Below the pieces are notes generated by a model. The model ran no database searches and was not told the DNA's origin. It saw only the letters and a list, made by a program, of their open reading frames with translations. The translations under genes were made by a program, and so were the position numbers. Of a stretch of 64,000 bases of DNA, positions 44,633-51,617 are shown one piece after another (position 1 is the first letter of the stretch; each line of letters opens with the position of its first letter). This DNA comes from Streptomyces sp. NBC_01262 (GTDB lineage Bacteria > Actinomycetota > Actinomycetes > Streptomycetales > Streptomycetaceae), in the NCBI RefSeq assembly GCF_036226365.1, contig NZ_CP108462.1, positions 868,001 through 932,000 on the forward strand. The letters are read 5' to 3'.

Positions 44633-46174
44633 TCAGTCCGGCAACCGGAGGGCCCGCACCGCCTCGACGGTGTCGGCCTGCGCCGCCGTCTTGTCCTCGC
44701 GGTAGCGCAGGACGCGCGCGAAGCGCAGCGTGACGCCCTCCGGGTAGCGCGTGGAGCGCTGTACGCCGTCGAAGGCGATCTCGACGACCAGCTCGGGGCG
44801 GACCGTGACGACCCAGCCGTCGTCGCTGACGGCGAGTTCCAGCAGGTGCCGGGTCTGCCAGCTCAGCAGTTCGTCGGTGAGCCCCTTGAAGGTCTTGCCG
44901 AGCATGGCGAAGGTGCCGTCGGGCCGCCGGGCGCCGAGGTGGAGGTTGGAGAGTTTGCCGGTGCGGCGGCCGTGGCCCCACTCGACGGCGAGGACGACCA
45001 GGTCGAGGGTGTGCACCGGCTTGACCTTGAGCCAGGAGGCGCCCCGGCGGCCGGCGCTGTAGGGGGCGTCCAGCGCCTTGACGACGACGCCCTCGTGGCC
45101 CCGGGCCAGGGTCGCGGCGGCGAAGTCGCGGGCGGCGGCGCGGGTGGGCCCGTCCTGGGGGTCGACGGCGACCAGACGGCGTACGCGCAGGGGCTCGGGG
45201 ACCACGCGGGCGAGCTCGGCGTGGCGGTCGGCGGCGGTCAGGGCGAGCAGGTCGCGGCCGTCGACGGACAGCAGGTCGAAGAAGACCGGGGACAGGGGGA
45301 CGGTGGCCCGGGCGCCGGCGACGTCGAGGCGCGAGGCGGTGCGGCCGGCGACCTCCTGGAAGGGGCGGGGGCGGCCGTCGGGGCCCAGCGCGATGACCTC
45401 GCCGTCCAGGACGGCCTGCCGGACGGCCAGTTCGCCTACGGCGGCGGCGACTTCGGGCAGCCGGGCGGTGATGTCGTCGAGGGTGCGGGTGTAGATCCGT
45501 ACGGTGTCGCCGTCCTTGTGGGCCTGGACGCGGATGCCGTCGAGCTTCTCCTCGACGGCGCAGGGGCCGAGCTTGTCCAGGGCCTCGTCCACGTCCTTGG
45601 CGGTATGCGCGAGCATCGGCTGCACCGGGCGGCCGACTTCGAGCCGGTAGTCGGTGAGGGCCTGCGGGCCCCGGGCGAGCAGGGCCTGGGCGACGTCGCC
45701 GAGGGAGCCGCTGAGCATCACCGCGCGGCGTACGTCCGCCGGGTCGGCGCCGGCGGCCACGGCCAGGGCCTCGGCGGCGAGGGCGTCCAGGGCGCCCTGG
45801 CGGACCTCGCCGCCGATCAGGCCGCGCAGGAACTGCTGCTCGTCCTCGGTGGCGGCGGCCATCAGCTCGTGGAGCAGCCGTTTGCGCTCGGCCTGGGCGC
45901 CCTTTCCGGCCACCGCCGCGATCCGGTCCAGGGCGCTGTGCACGTCCAGGACGGCGAGGGCGGGCTCGTCGGCGGGCGGGACCGGGTCGCCGAGCGCCCG
46001 CCAGCCGATGCCGGTACGGCGCTGGGGCAGCCGCCCGGCGAGGTAGGTGATCACGGTCTGGGCCTCGGCGGGTGAGGTGCCCCGGAACAGCTCGGCGAGG
46101 AGCGCGGTCTTCTTCGACCGCGCCGAGGTCGCGGCGACCTCCCGCGACGTCCGGGCGACATCGGCCAGCAGCAT
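44633..46174 (-). CDS. ATP-dependent DNA ligase (LigB-like)
   Basis: The 513-residue ligase has an N-terminal DNA-binding domain (1-180), the nucleotidyltransferase domain with catalytic Lys210 in EKLDGIR, DGEVIAL (motif III), FFDLL (IV) and EGVVVKALDAPY (IV/V), LKVKP, and an OB-fold end (about 400-513). The size and layout match mycobacterial LigB, an accessory ligase separate from the NAD-dependent LigA. It lies between an XRE regulator and the DUF6230 genes without obvious functional ties to either. Confidence 0.9.
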   Translation of the reverse strand: MLLADVARTSREVAATSARSKKTALLAELFRGTSPAEAQTVITYLAGRLPQRRTGIGWRALGDPVPPADEPALAVLDVHSALDRIAAVAGKGAQAERKRLLHELMAAATEDEQQFLRGLIGGEVRQGALDALAAEALAVAAGADPADVRRAVMLSGSLGDVAQALLARGPQALTDYRLEVGRPVQPMLAHTAKDVDEALDKLGPCAVEEKLDGIRVQAHKDGDTVRIYTRTLDDITARLPEVAAAVGELAVRQAVLDGEVIALGPDGRPRPFQEVAGRTASRLDVAGARATVPLSPVFFDLLSVDGRDLLALTAADRHAELARVVPEPLRVRRLVAVDPQDGPTRAAARDFAAATLARGHEGVVVKALDAPYSAGRRGASWLKVKPVHTLDLVVLAVEWGHGRRTGKLSNLHLGARRPDGTFAMLGKTFKGLTDELLSWQTRHLLELAVSDDGWVVTVRPELVVEIAFDGVQRSTRYPEGVTLRFARVLRYREDKTAAQADTVEAVRALRLPD

Positions 46175-46223
46175 GCGTCCAGCGTGACCCAGGTGGGGCC
46201 GGTGCGGCTACCGCCGGCCTGCG

Positions 46224-47135
46224 TCAGTCCTTCATCCCGTCGAGGATCTCGCGCAGGAAGCGGCCCGTCCTTCCGGGCGGTTCGGCCTCCGCGCACAGCC
46301 GGTCCATGACGGCGAGGTAGTTGTCGACGTCGTCCGCCTTGTCCAGGTAGAGCGCGCTGGTGAGCTGCTCCAGGTAGACGATGTCCGGCAGGTCCGGCTC
46401 CTGGAAGCGCAGGATGGTGACGGGGCCGCCGGCCGCGGCGAGGCCGCCGACGCTGAAGGGTGCGATCTGCAGCGTCACGTTCGGCAGGGCGGCGGTCTCG
46501 ATCAGGTGCTCAAGCTGCGCGCGCATCACCTCGTTGCCGCCGAGCGCCCTGCGCAGCGCGGCCTCGTCCATGACCGCCCACACCCTGGGGGCCTCGGCCG
46601 AGGTCAGCAGCTGCTGGCGGGCCATGCGCAGCGCGACCCGGCGCTCGATCTCGACGGCGGAGGCGCGGGGGTGGCCGAGGCGGGTGACGGCGCGGGCGTA
46701 GTCCTCGGTCTGGAGCAGGCCGGGGACGAACTGGACCTCGTAGGTGCGGATGACCGACGCGGCCTCTTCCAGGCCGATCAGGGTCTCGAACCAGCTCGGC
46801 AGGACATCGCCGTAGCGGTGCCACCAGCCGGGCGTGCTGGCCTGCCGGGCGAGGGTGAGGAAATCCGCCCGCTCGTTCTCGTCGAGGACGCCGTAGAGGG
46901 TGAGCAGGTCGGCGACATCGCGGTCCTTGTAGCCGACGCGGCCCAGCTCAAGGCGGCTGATCTTCGCGTGGGACGCGCGGATCGACTCCCCGGCGTCCTC
47001 ACGCGAGATCCCGCGCGCCTCGCGCAACTTGCGCAGCTGGGTGCCCAGCACGATGCGCAGCACCGTCGGCCCGCCGCGCGGGTGTTCGAGGTACCGCTTT
47101 ATCGAGGGCTGTCTGCTCGGCTGTGCCGCCGTCAT
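46224..47135 (-). CDS. XRE-family regulator with DUF5753 domain (WhiJ-like)
   Basis: The ATG at 47135 follows GGGAG. The 303-residue protein has an N-terminal helix-turn-helix (about 30-85: LGTQLRKLREARGISREDAGESIRASHAKISRLELG) and a DUF5753 ligand or dimer domain (about 100-290: ASVIRTYEVQFVPGLLQTEDYARAV). Streptomyces have dozens of such genes, usually beside DUF397 partners, as here. WhiJ/BldB-region homologues act in development. Its target is probably its own promoter region. Confidence 0.88.
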   Translation of the reverse strand: MTAAQPSRQPSIKRYLEHPRGGPTVLRIVLGTQLRKLREARGISREDAGESIRASHAKISRLELGRVGYKDRDVADLLTLYGVLDENERADFLTLARQASTPGWWHRYGDVLPSWFETLIGLEEAASVIRTYEVQFVPGLLQTEDYARAVTRLGHPRASAVEIERRVALRMARQQLLTSAEAPRVWAVMDEAALRRALGGNEVMRAQLEHLIETAALPNVTLQIAPFSVGGLAAAGGPVTILRFQEPDLPDIVYLEQLTSALYLDKADDVDNYLAVMDRLCAEAEPPGRTGRFLREILDGMKD

Positions 47136-47146
47136 GCCGGCTCCCG

Positions 47147-47168
47147 TGAGTGACTGGGCGAGCACTCA
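47147..47168. promoter_or_regulatory. Inverted repeat just upstream of the XRE gene
   Basis: TGAGTG (47147-47152) and CACTCA (47163-47168) are 6-bp arms 10 nt apart, ending 12 bp before the XRE start. It is an autoregulatory operator candidate. Confidence 0.35.
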
Positions 47169-47263
47169 GTCTTCCATCCGGGGGCGCTCGAGTACAGTTG
47201 TGCGCCCGGGCGTGCCACCGGCGGAATCTGACGGAGCGCCAGCGATCGGGACGGGTGGGCCCG

Positions 47264-47500
47264 TCAGGTCGTCAGATCGTCGAAGTCGCCGTCCTTCGCA
47301 CCGCCGATGAAGGCCTCGATCTCCGCGCGGGTGTAGATGAGCGCCGGGCCCTCGGGGTGACGGGAGTTGCGCACGGCGAAGCCCCCGCCGGGCAGGGCCG
47401 CGAGCTCCACACAGTTGCCGCTCGGATTGCTGCGCGCGCTCTTGCGCCAGACCACGCCGTCGATGTCGCCGGCCGGTACGCCGTTCTCCAACTCCTGCAT
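47264..47500 (-). CDS. DUF397-family small regulatory partner
   Basis: The 78-residue protein begins MQELENGVPA after GGAGG. It contains VVWRKSARSNPSGNCVELAALPGGGFAVRNSRHPEGPALIYTRAEIEAFIGGAKDGDFDDL, the complete DUF397 pattern (K-S-x3-N-C-V-E-x...VRDS-equivalent). DUF397 proteins are thought to oppose or assist their XRE partners, here the gene 128 nt downstream. The promoter region contains a tandem 12-bp array. Confidence 0.9.
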   Translation of the reverse strand: MQELENGVPAGDIDGVVWRKSARSNPSGNCVELAALPGGGFAVRNSRHPEGPALIYTRAEIEAFIGGAKDGDFDDLTT

Positions 47501-47520
47501 GATGAGCCCTCCTTGACGCC

Positions 47521-47604
47521 ATGCACGTGCATCTGCACGTGCATCCGTTCTTACCGCTGTACTTACAGCTGCACTTACGACTGTAATTGCAGATGTGCTT
47601 GCAC
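47521..47604. repeat. Seven tandem 12-bp degenerate repeats in a divergent promoter
   Basis: Units begin at 47521, 47533, 47545, 47557, 47569, 47581 and 47593. The consensus is close to CTGCACTTACAG; the first two contain the palindrome TGCACGTGCA. The array fills most of the 182-bp gap between the DUF397 gene and the divergent ATPase gene. A repeated binding site for the XRE/WhiJ-like protein is possible. Confidence 0.85.
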
Positions 47605-47682
47605 CGGTAGGGATTGGACCGCGATAGTGGATCGCGCAGAACAAACCGTGCCCCCCGCCCGACAGCTCTGCGGAGTCTCGCG

Positions 47683-48141
47683 ATGACCACACACCCGGCA
47701 TTCCCACCGGGCTACGCCCTGCCCGACGGTCCGGCCACGCGGTTTGCGGCCTGCGCCCTCGCCGGTGACCTTCACGCGGCGGGCGTCGCGCGGCAGTTCA
47801 CCCGAACGACACTGTGCGGCTGGGGCATGCTCGACCTCGTCGAGAACTCGTCGATCGTCGTGTCGGAGATGCTCACCAACGCCATCCGCTACGGCTTCGA
47901 CAGCCCGCCGGACCTTGCCCTGTCCTCGCGGCCCTTATGGCTCGGGCTCCTCGGCCGGGGCCATTCGGTGCTGTGTACGGTCTCCGACCCCGGCACCGAT
48001 GTCCCGGTGGTCAAGGAGCCCGACCATCTCGCCGAGTCCGGGCGCGGGCTGCACATCATCGACTCGCTCAGCGAGTCCTGGGGCTGGACCCCGCCCGACG
48101 AGGCGGGCAAGTCGGTATGGGCGATGGTCGTGGCGCGCTAG
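47683..48141 (+). CDS. RsbW-like histidine-kinase-type ATPase (anti-sigma regulator family)
   Basis: The ATG at 47683 follows GGAG; the frame is open upstream. The 152-residue HATPase_c domain has the N-box SEMLTNAIRYG, a degenerate G1 box VSDPGTD and SGRGLHIIDSLSESWGW. Such proteins act as anti-sigma factors or their relatives, and in streptomycetes are often next to XRE/DUF397 pairs. Its stop overlaps the convergent GH27 stop by 4 nt at a CTAG. Confidence 0.87.
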   Translation: MTTHPAFPPGYALPDGPATRFAACALAGDLHAAGVARQFTRTTLCGWGMLDLVENSSIVVSEMLTNAIRYGFDSPPDLALSSRPLWLGLLGRGHSVLCTVSDPGTDVPVVKEPDHLAESGRGLHIIDSLSESWGWTPPDEAGKSVWAMVVAR

Positions 48142-49496
48142 CGCGTGGACGCCCGGACCGCCCGGACCCTGAGCAGCCGGGTCTCGCCCGGGCGCAGGGT
48201 GACGCTGTACGAGCCGGTGACGGTGCCCTCGTGGCGGCCCGACCACAGGTCGGTGACCTCGGCGTCGGCGCCGGGGAGGCCGACGAGGGACCAGGGGACG
48301 CCGACGGTGGCGCCGGCGGAGGTGCCGGTGTTGAACAGGGCCACGATGTAGTCGCCGTTCACCTCGCGCTTGCGCCAGACCTGCTTGGTGCCGTTGTCGA
48401 CGATGCGCACGGCGGCGACGCCGTCCTGGTCGACGCCGATCAGCCGGTCGTTGGTGAGCATGGCCAGGTCGTCCGCGGTGAGGGCGGTGAGATCCGTGCC
48501 CAGCAGGAGCGGGGAGGCGGCCATCGCCCACAGCGTGAACATCGAGCGCCGCTGGTCGGGGGTGAGGCCGGTCCGGTAGCCGTTGCCGAGTTCGAGCGAG
48601 TCCAGGTCGTTCCAGCTGCCGGACCCGGCGTACGGCTGCCAGGCCGCCGCGGAGTCGAAACGGGAGGCGACGAAGGACCAGTTGGTCAGTGGGTAGCCGC
48701 TGCCGTAGAGGCCGGCGCCGCAGTAGCACTCGATGTCGAGCTGGGTGCGGCGGCTGTTGGCGAGCCCGCGCCAGGTGGCCGCGTCGGCGATCGGCAGGTT
48801 GTTGGACAGCGCGTAGGTGATCGGCCGGCCGGTGGCGCGCAGGGCGGCAGCCCAGGCCCGTACGTCCTGGATGTCGGAGCCGCCGACGCCGTCGATCTTG
48901 AGGTGGTCGACGCCCCATGAAGCGAACTGGCGGGCCCAGGAGTTGACGAACTGCTGGGCGCCCGGCCTGCCGTAGTCGATGGCGTACATGTTGCCGCAGT
49001 TGTAGTTCTGCTCCGCCCGCGAGGTGTCGGCGATGTCGGCGGCACGGTAGGACGTGCCCTCGATGGGGGTGTCGCGGATCACCGCGTCGGCGGCGATGCC
49101 GGGGGTGACGTAGAAGCCGAACTTCAGCCCGAGCGAGTGGATGTAGCCGGCCAGCGCCTTGATCCCCGAGGGGAACTTGTCGCGGTCGACGGCCCAGCGG
49201 CCGCGGGAGTCGACCACGAAGCCGTTCTCGTCGCACTGCTGCCAGAAGTCGTCGAGGTTGACGTACACATAGCCGTGGGAGGCGAGCCCGCTGCTGACCA
49301 GGGCGTCCGCCTGGGCCTTGACGCGGCTCTCGGTGGGCCAGCGGCGCAGGTGGCTCCAGCTGCTCCAGCCCATGGCGGGCAGCGCGGAAACGCCGTTGGC
49401 CGGGACGGTGGGGGGCGGGGCGCTCGTCGCGCTGATCCCGGTGAGGAGCAGGGCCAGGCCGGAAAGTGCGGCCAGCAGGGGCCTCGCATGGTTCAT
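48138..49496 (-). CDS. GH27-like alpha-galactosidase, secreted
   Basis: The 452-residue precursor starts at the ATG at 49496 with a signal peptide (MNHARPLLAALSGLALLLTGISATSA). The clan GH-D barrel is visible: PAMGWSSWSHL (40-50), LDDFWQQC, LGLKFGFYVTPG, nucleophile Asp202 (HLKIDGVGG) and a probable acid/base Asp254 (TQLDIECYCG). The C-terminal beta domain (about 370-452) is typical. The sequence departs from classic GH27 enzymes in the loops after FGFY, so substrate specificity is open. The ribosome-binding site is weak. A TPP riboswitch and four 14-bp repeats lie upstream on the same strand. Confidence 0.83.
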   Translation of the reverse strand: MNHARPLLAALSGLALLLTGISATSAPPPTVPANGVSALPAMGWSSWSHLRRWPTESRVKAQADALVSSGLASHGYVYVNLDDFWQQCDENGFVVDSRGRWAVDRDKFPSGIKALAGYIHSLGLKFGFYVTPGIAADAVIRDTPIEGTSYRAADIADTSRAEQNYNCGNMYAIDYGRPGAQQFVNSWARQFASWGVDHLKIDGVGGSDIQDVRAWAAALRATGRPITYALSNNLPIADAATWRGLANSRRTQLDIECYCGAGLYGSGYPLTNWSFVASRFDSAAAWQPYAGSGSWNDLDSLELGNGYRTGLTPDQRRSMFTLWAMAASPLLLGTDLTALTADDLAMLTNDRLIGVDQDGVAAVRIVDNGTKQVWRKREVNGDYIVALFNTGTSAGATVGVPWSLVGLPGADAEVTDLWSGRHEGTVTGSYSVTLRPGETRLLRVRAVRASTR

Positions 49497-49530
49497 GACC
49501 GGGACCGTACGGGCCCCAGCTGTGAGCGGG

Positions 49531-49586
49531 CACGCGTGAACCTGCACGCGTGAACCTGCATGCGTGAACCTGCATGCGTGAACCTG
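49531..49586 (-). repeat. Four tandem 14-bp repeats between riboswitch and alpha-galactosidase gene
   Basis: Units CACGCGTGAACCTG twice, then CATGCGTGAACCTG twice (plus-strand), at 49531, 49545, 49559 and 49573. Read on the minus strand, each is CAGGTTCACGC followed by RTG: a start codon with an AGG 7 nt before it. Only the one at 49547-49545 is in frame with the galactosidase. It lies within the predicted expression platform. Confidence 0.93.
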
Positions 49587-49594
49587 CGAGGTGG

Positions 49595-49700
49595 GCTCCC
49601 TTCGCCGGCATTGCCCGGATCAGGTGGTGGAGGTCGCCTTCCGGTCTTCCGACCATCAGGCCTCTCAGCCCGCCCGTCGACGTCGGCCCCGGCGGAAATT
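49595..49700 (-). ncRNA. TPP riboswitch (THI element)
   Basis: On the minus strand the two hallmarks are present: CTGAGAGG (49668-49661) and the conserved run from CCTGATCCGG to GCCGGCGAAGGGAG (49624-49596). Between them GAGG...CCTC (P3) encloses GGTC-GGAA-GACC. These features define the thiamine pyrophosphate aptamer. The next gene on this strand is the GH27-like gene, 99 nt downstream; no thiamine gene is in the window. The end positions, especially the P1 stem, are approximate. The rest of the 330-nt gap (49741-49826) is AT-rich and probably holds the promoter (for example TTTACA near 49815). Confidence 0.9.
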
Positions 49701-49826
49701 CACCTTCTCACTCCGTCGAAGTCGGCTACTCCGGGTGAACTCCCTCGCTCGCCCCGCAGGCCACTTCCTACGTTACTCCGATTCGGTCAGGACAAAAGGG
49801 CTGTAAACATATTTTTCTGAGCCCCG

Positions 49827-50921
49827 TCAGGAGTGGATGTCGCCGGCCGTCGCGGTGAGCGGAGCACCGCTGCCGCCCCAGCGCAGCGCGACGATCTCCG
49901 CCGCGACCGAGACGGCCACCTCCTCGGGGGTGCGGGCGCCCAGGTCCAGCCCGATGGGCGAGCGGAGCCGGGCGAGTTCATGGTCGTCCAGGCCGGTTTC
50001 ACGCAGCTGCTTGATCCGGTCCTGATGTGTGCGGCGGCTGCCCATCGCCCCGATGTACGCGGACGGCATGCGCAGGGCGGTTTCCAGCAGAGGCACGTCG
50101 AACTTGGGTTCATGGGTGAGGACGCAGATGACCGTGCGCTCGTCGGTATCGGTGCCGCGCAGGTAGCGGTGCGGCCAGTCGACGACGACTTCGACACCCT
50201 CCGGGAAGCGCTTGGCGGTGGCGAAGACCGGCCGGGCGTCGCAGACGGTGACCCGGTAGCCGAGGAAGGCGCCGATGCGCGCGACGGCCGCGGCGAAGTC
50301 GATCGCCCCGAAAACCAGCATGCGCGGGGGCGGTGCGAACGACTGGAGGAAGACGGTGACGTCGTCCTCACGGCGCTCGCCGCGGGGGCCGTAGTGCCGG
50401 CTCACGGTCGCGCCCTGCGCGAGTTCGCCGCGCGCGTCGGCGGTGACGGCGGCGTCGAGGCCTTCGGTGCCCAGGGTGCCGGAGACGGCGTCGGGCCATA
50501 CGGCGAGCGTGGCGCCGCGCGGGGCGGGGCCGTCGGTGACCGTGGCCGTGACGACGGGGCGGCGGGCGGCCACGGAGGCGGCGACGTCGGCGAAGGAGGG
50601 ATCGGTGGCGGGTGACACGGGGCGTACGAGCAGGGTGATCTCGCCACCGCAGGTGAGGCCGACGGCGAAGGCGTCCGCGGCGCTGTAGCCGAAGGTGTGC
50701 AGCTCGGCCCGGCCGCTCTCGACGACCTCCTTGGCGAGCTCGAAGACCGCACCCTCCACACAGCCCCCGGAGACGCTGCCCACGACCTCGTCGTCCGGGC
50801 CGACGGCCATGGCCGCACCCGGGCCGCGCGGCGCGCTGCGGCTGACCGCGACGACCGTGGCCAGCCCGAAGGGCTCCCGGGCCGCGTACCAGCCGGCGAG
50901 GGCCGGAAGGATCTCGCGCAT
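49827..50921 (-). CDS. XdhC/CoxI-family protein
   Basis: The ATG at 50921 gives 364 residues beginning MREILPALAGWYAAREPFGLATVVAVS; a GTG at 50933 is an alternative. The N-terminal XdhC_CoxI motif SVSGGCVEGAVFELA is intact, and the C-terminal Rossmann half has PPPRMLVFGAIDFAAAVARIGAFLGYRVTVCDARP and the segment GAMGSRRTHQDR. XdhC inserts sulfurated molybdenum cofactor into xanthine dehydrogenase; here no xdh or cox structural genes are adjacent. It is divergent from a hypothetical gene across 131 nt. Confidence 0.87.
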   Translation of the reverse strand: MREILPALAGWYAAREPFGLATVVAVSRSAPRGPGAAMAVGPDDEVVGSVSGGCVEGAVFELAKEVVESGRAELHTFGYSAADAFAVGLTCGGEITLLVRPVSPATDPSFADVAASVAARRPVVTATVTDGPAPRGATLAVWPDAVSGTLGTEGLDAAVTADARGELAQGATVSRHYGPRGERREDDVTVFLQSFAPPPRMLVFGAIDFAAAVARIGAFLGYRVTVCDARPVFATAKRFPEGVEVVVDWPHRYLRGTDTDERTVICVLTHEPKFDVPLLETALRMPSAYIGAMGSRRTHQDRIKQLRETGLDDHELARLRSPIGLDLGARTPEEVAVSVAAEIVALRWGGSGAPLTATAGDIHS

Positions 50922-51017
50922 CGGCTGTCCCACCGCCTCTCACGACCCTCTGCGAGGTGTTCGCCATTGTCAACGCGCGGCGGCGACGCCGCCATCCCGG
51001 AGGAACGCGGAGGGCTC

Positions 51018-51053
51018 TTGCCTCCGCCAAAGAAAGGCGTAAGTTTGATTACA
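51018..51053 (+). promoter_or_regulatory. Leaderless promoter of the following hypothetical gene
   Basis: TTGCCT (51018-51023), a 16-bp spacer and TAAGTT (51040-51045) are followed 7 bases later by the ATG at 51053, with no ribosome-binding site between. This is the clearest leaderless arrangement in the window. Confidence 0.5.
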
Positions 51054-51574
51054 TGATTACGACAGAGCAGAAGGACGCGCTGCGCGGCTGGATCGCCGGG
51101 CGGCTGCCGGAAGGACTGTTCGTCGAGCTTCTGGACGTGACCGTGGACCGTGAGGAGATCACCGTCATCGGCCGCATCCCGGAGCCCGACCTCGGCGCGG
51201 AGGCGTCACCGGTGGAGCGGGAGGAGGCGCGGGCCGGGCGGGCGGCGGAGTTCCGGGCGCGTACCCGGGAGGAGCGGATCGCGGTGGCCCGGGAGGCCGA
51301 GCGGCGGTTCGGGGGAAAGGTGTCGTGGGGCGTGGAGTGCGGTGACACCCGGGTGATGTTCACGACCGTCGCGGCGCCGGTGATGACGAGGCTGCGGCAG
51401 CCCGAGCGGCAGGTGCTCGACACGCTGATCGCGGGCGGCGTCGCGCGCAGCCGCAGCGATGCGCTGGCCTGGTGCGTACGGCTGGTGCAGCGCAACGCGG
51501 ACGACTGGCTGGGCGAGCTGCGGGAGTCGCTGGAGCACGTGCAGCGGGTGCGGGCGCAGGGGCCCGACGCGTAG
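51053..51574 (+). CDS. Conserved hypothetical protein
   Basis: The 173-residue protein begins MITTEQKDALRGWIAGRLPEGLF. Its N-terminal half alternates strand and helix; residues 60-100 are very rich in Arg/Glu (EREEARAGRAAEFRARTREERIAVAREAERR). The C-terminal part RQVLDTLIAGGVARSRSDALAWCVRLVQRNADDWL looks like a ribbon-helix-helix-related antitoxin or regulator segment, an inference only. I do not recognise a named family. It is probably leaderless. Confidence 0.72.
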   Translation: MITTEQKDALRGWIAGRLPEGLFVELLDVTVDREEITVIGRIPEPDLGAEASPVEREEARAGRAAEFRARTREERIAVAREAERRFGGKVSWGVECGDTRVMFTTVAAPVMTRLRQPERQVLDTLIAGGVARSRSDALAWCVRLVQRNADDWLGELRESLEHVQRVRAQGPDA

Positions 51575-51617
51575 CCGAGGTTCCCCGCGCCCTCGAAGGG
51601 CGCGGGGAACCGGCCGG

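Noticed and set aside
47521..47604. Tandem array as a coding segment (Cys/Thr-rich frame)
   Set aside because: Frames through it have no credible start with ribosome-binding site, and it sits in a divergent promoter region.
49531..49586. 14-bp repeats as a CRISPR array
   Set aside because: The units are directly adjacent with no spacers, and no cas genes are present.
49801..49826. ATATTTTT tract after the XdhC gene as a Rho-independent terminator
   Set aside because: No stable hairpin with a correctly oriented T-run was found for the minus-strand gene; the AT-rich tract fits the promoter of the riboswitch transcript better.
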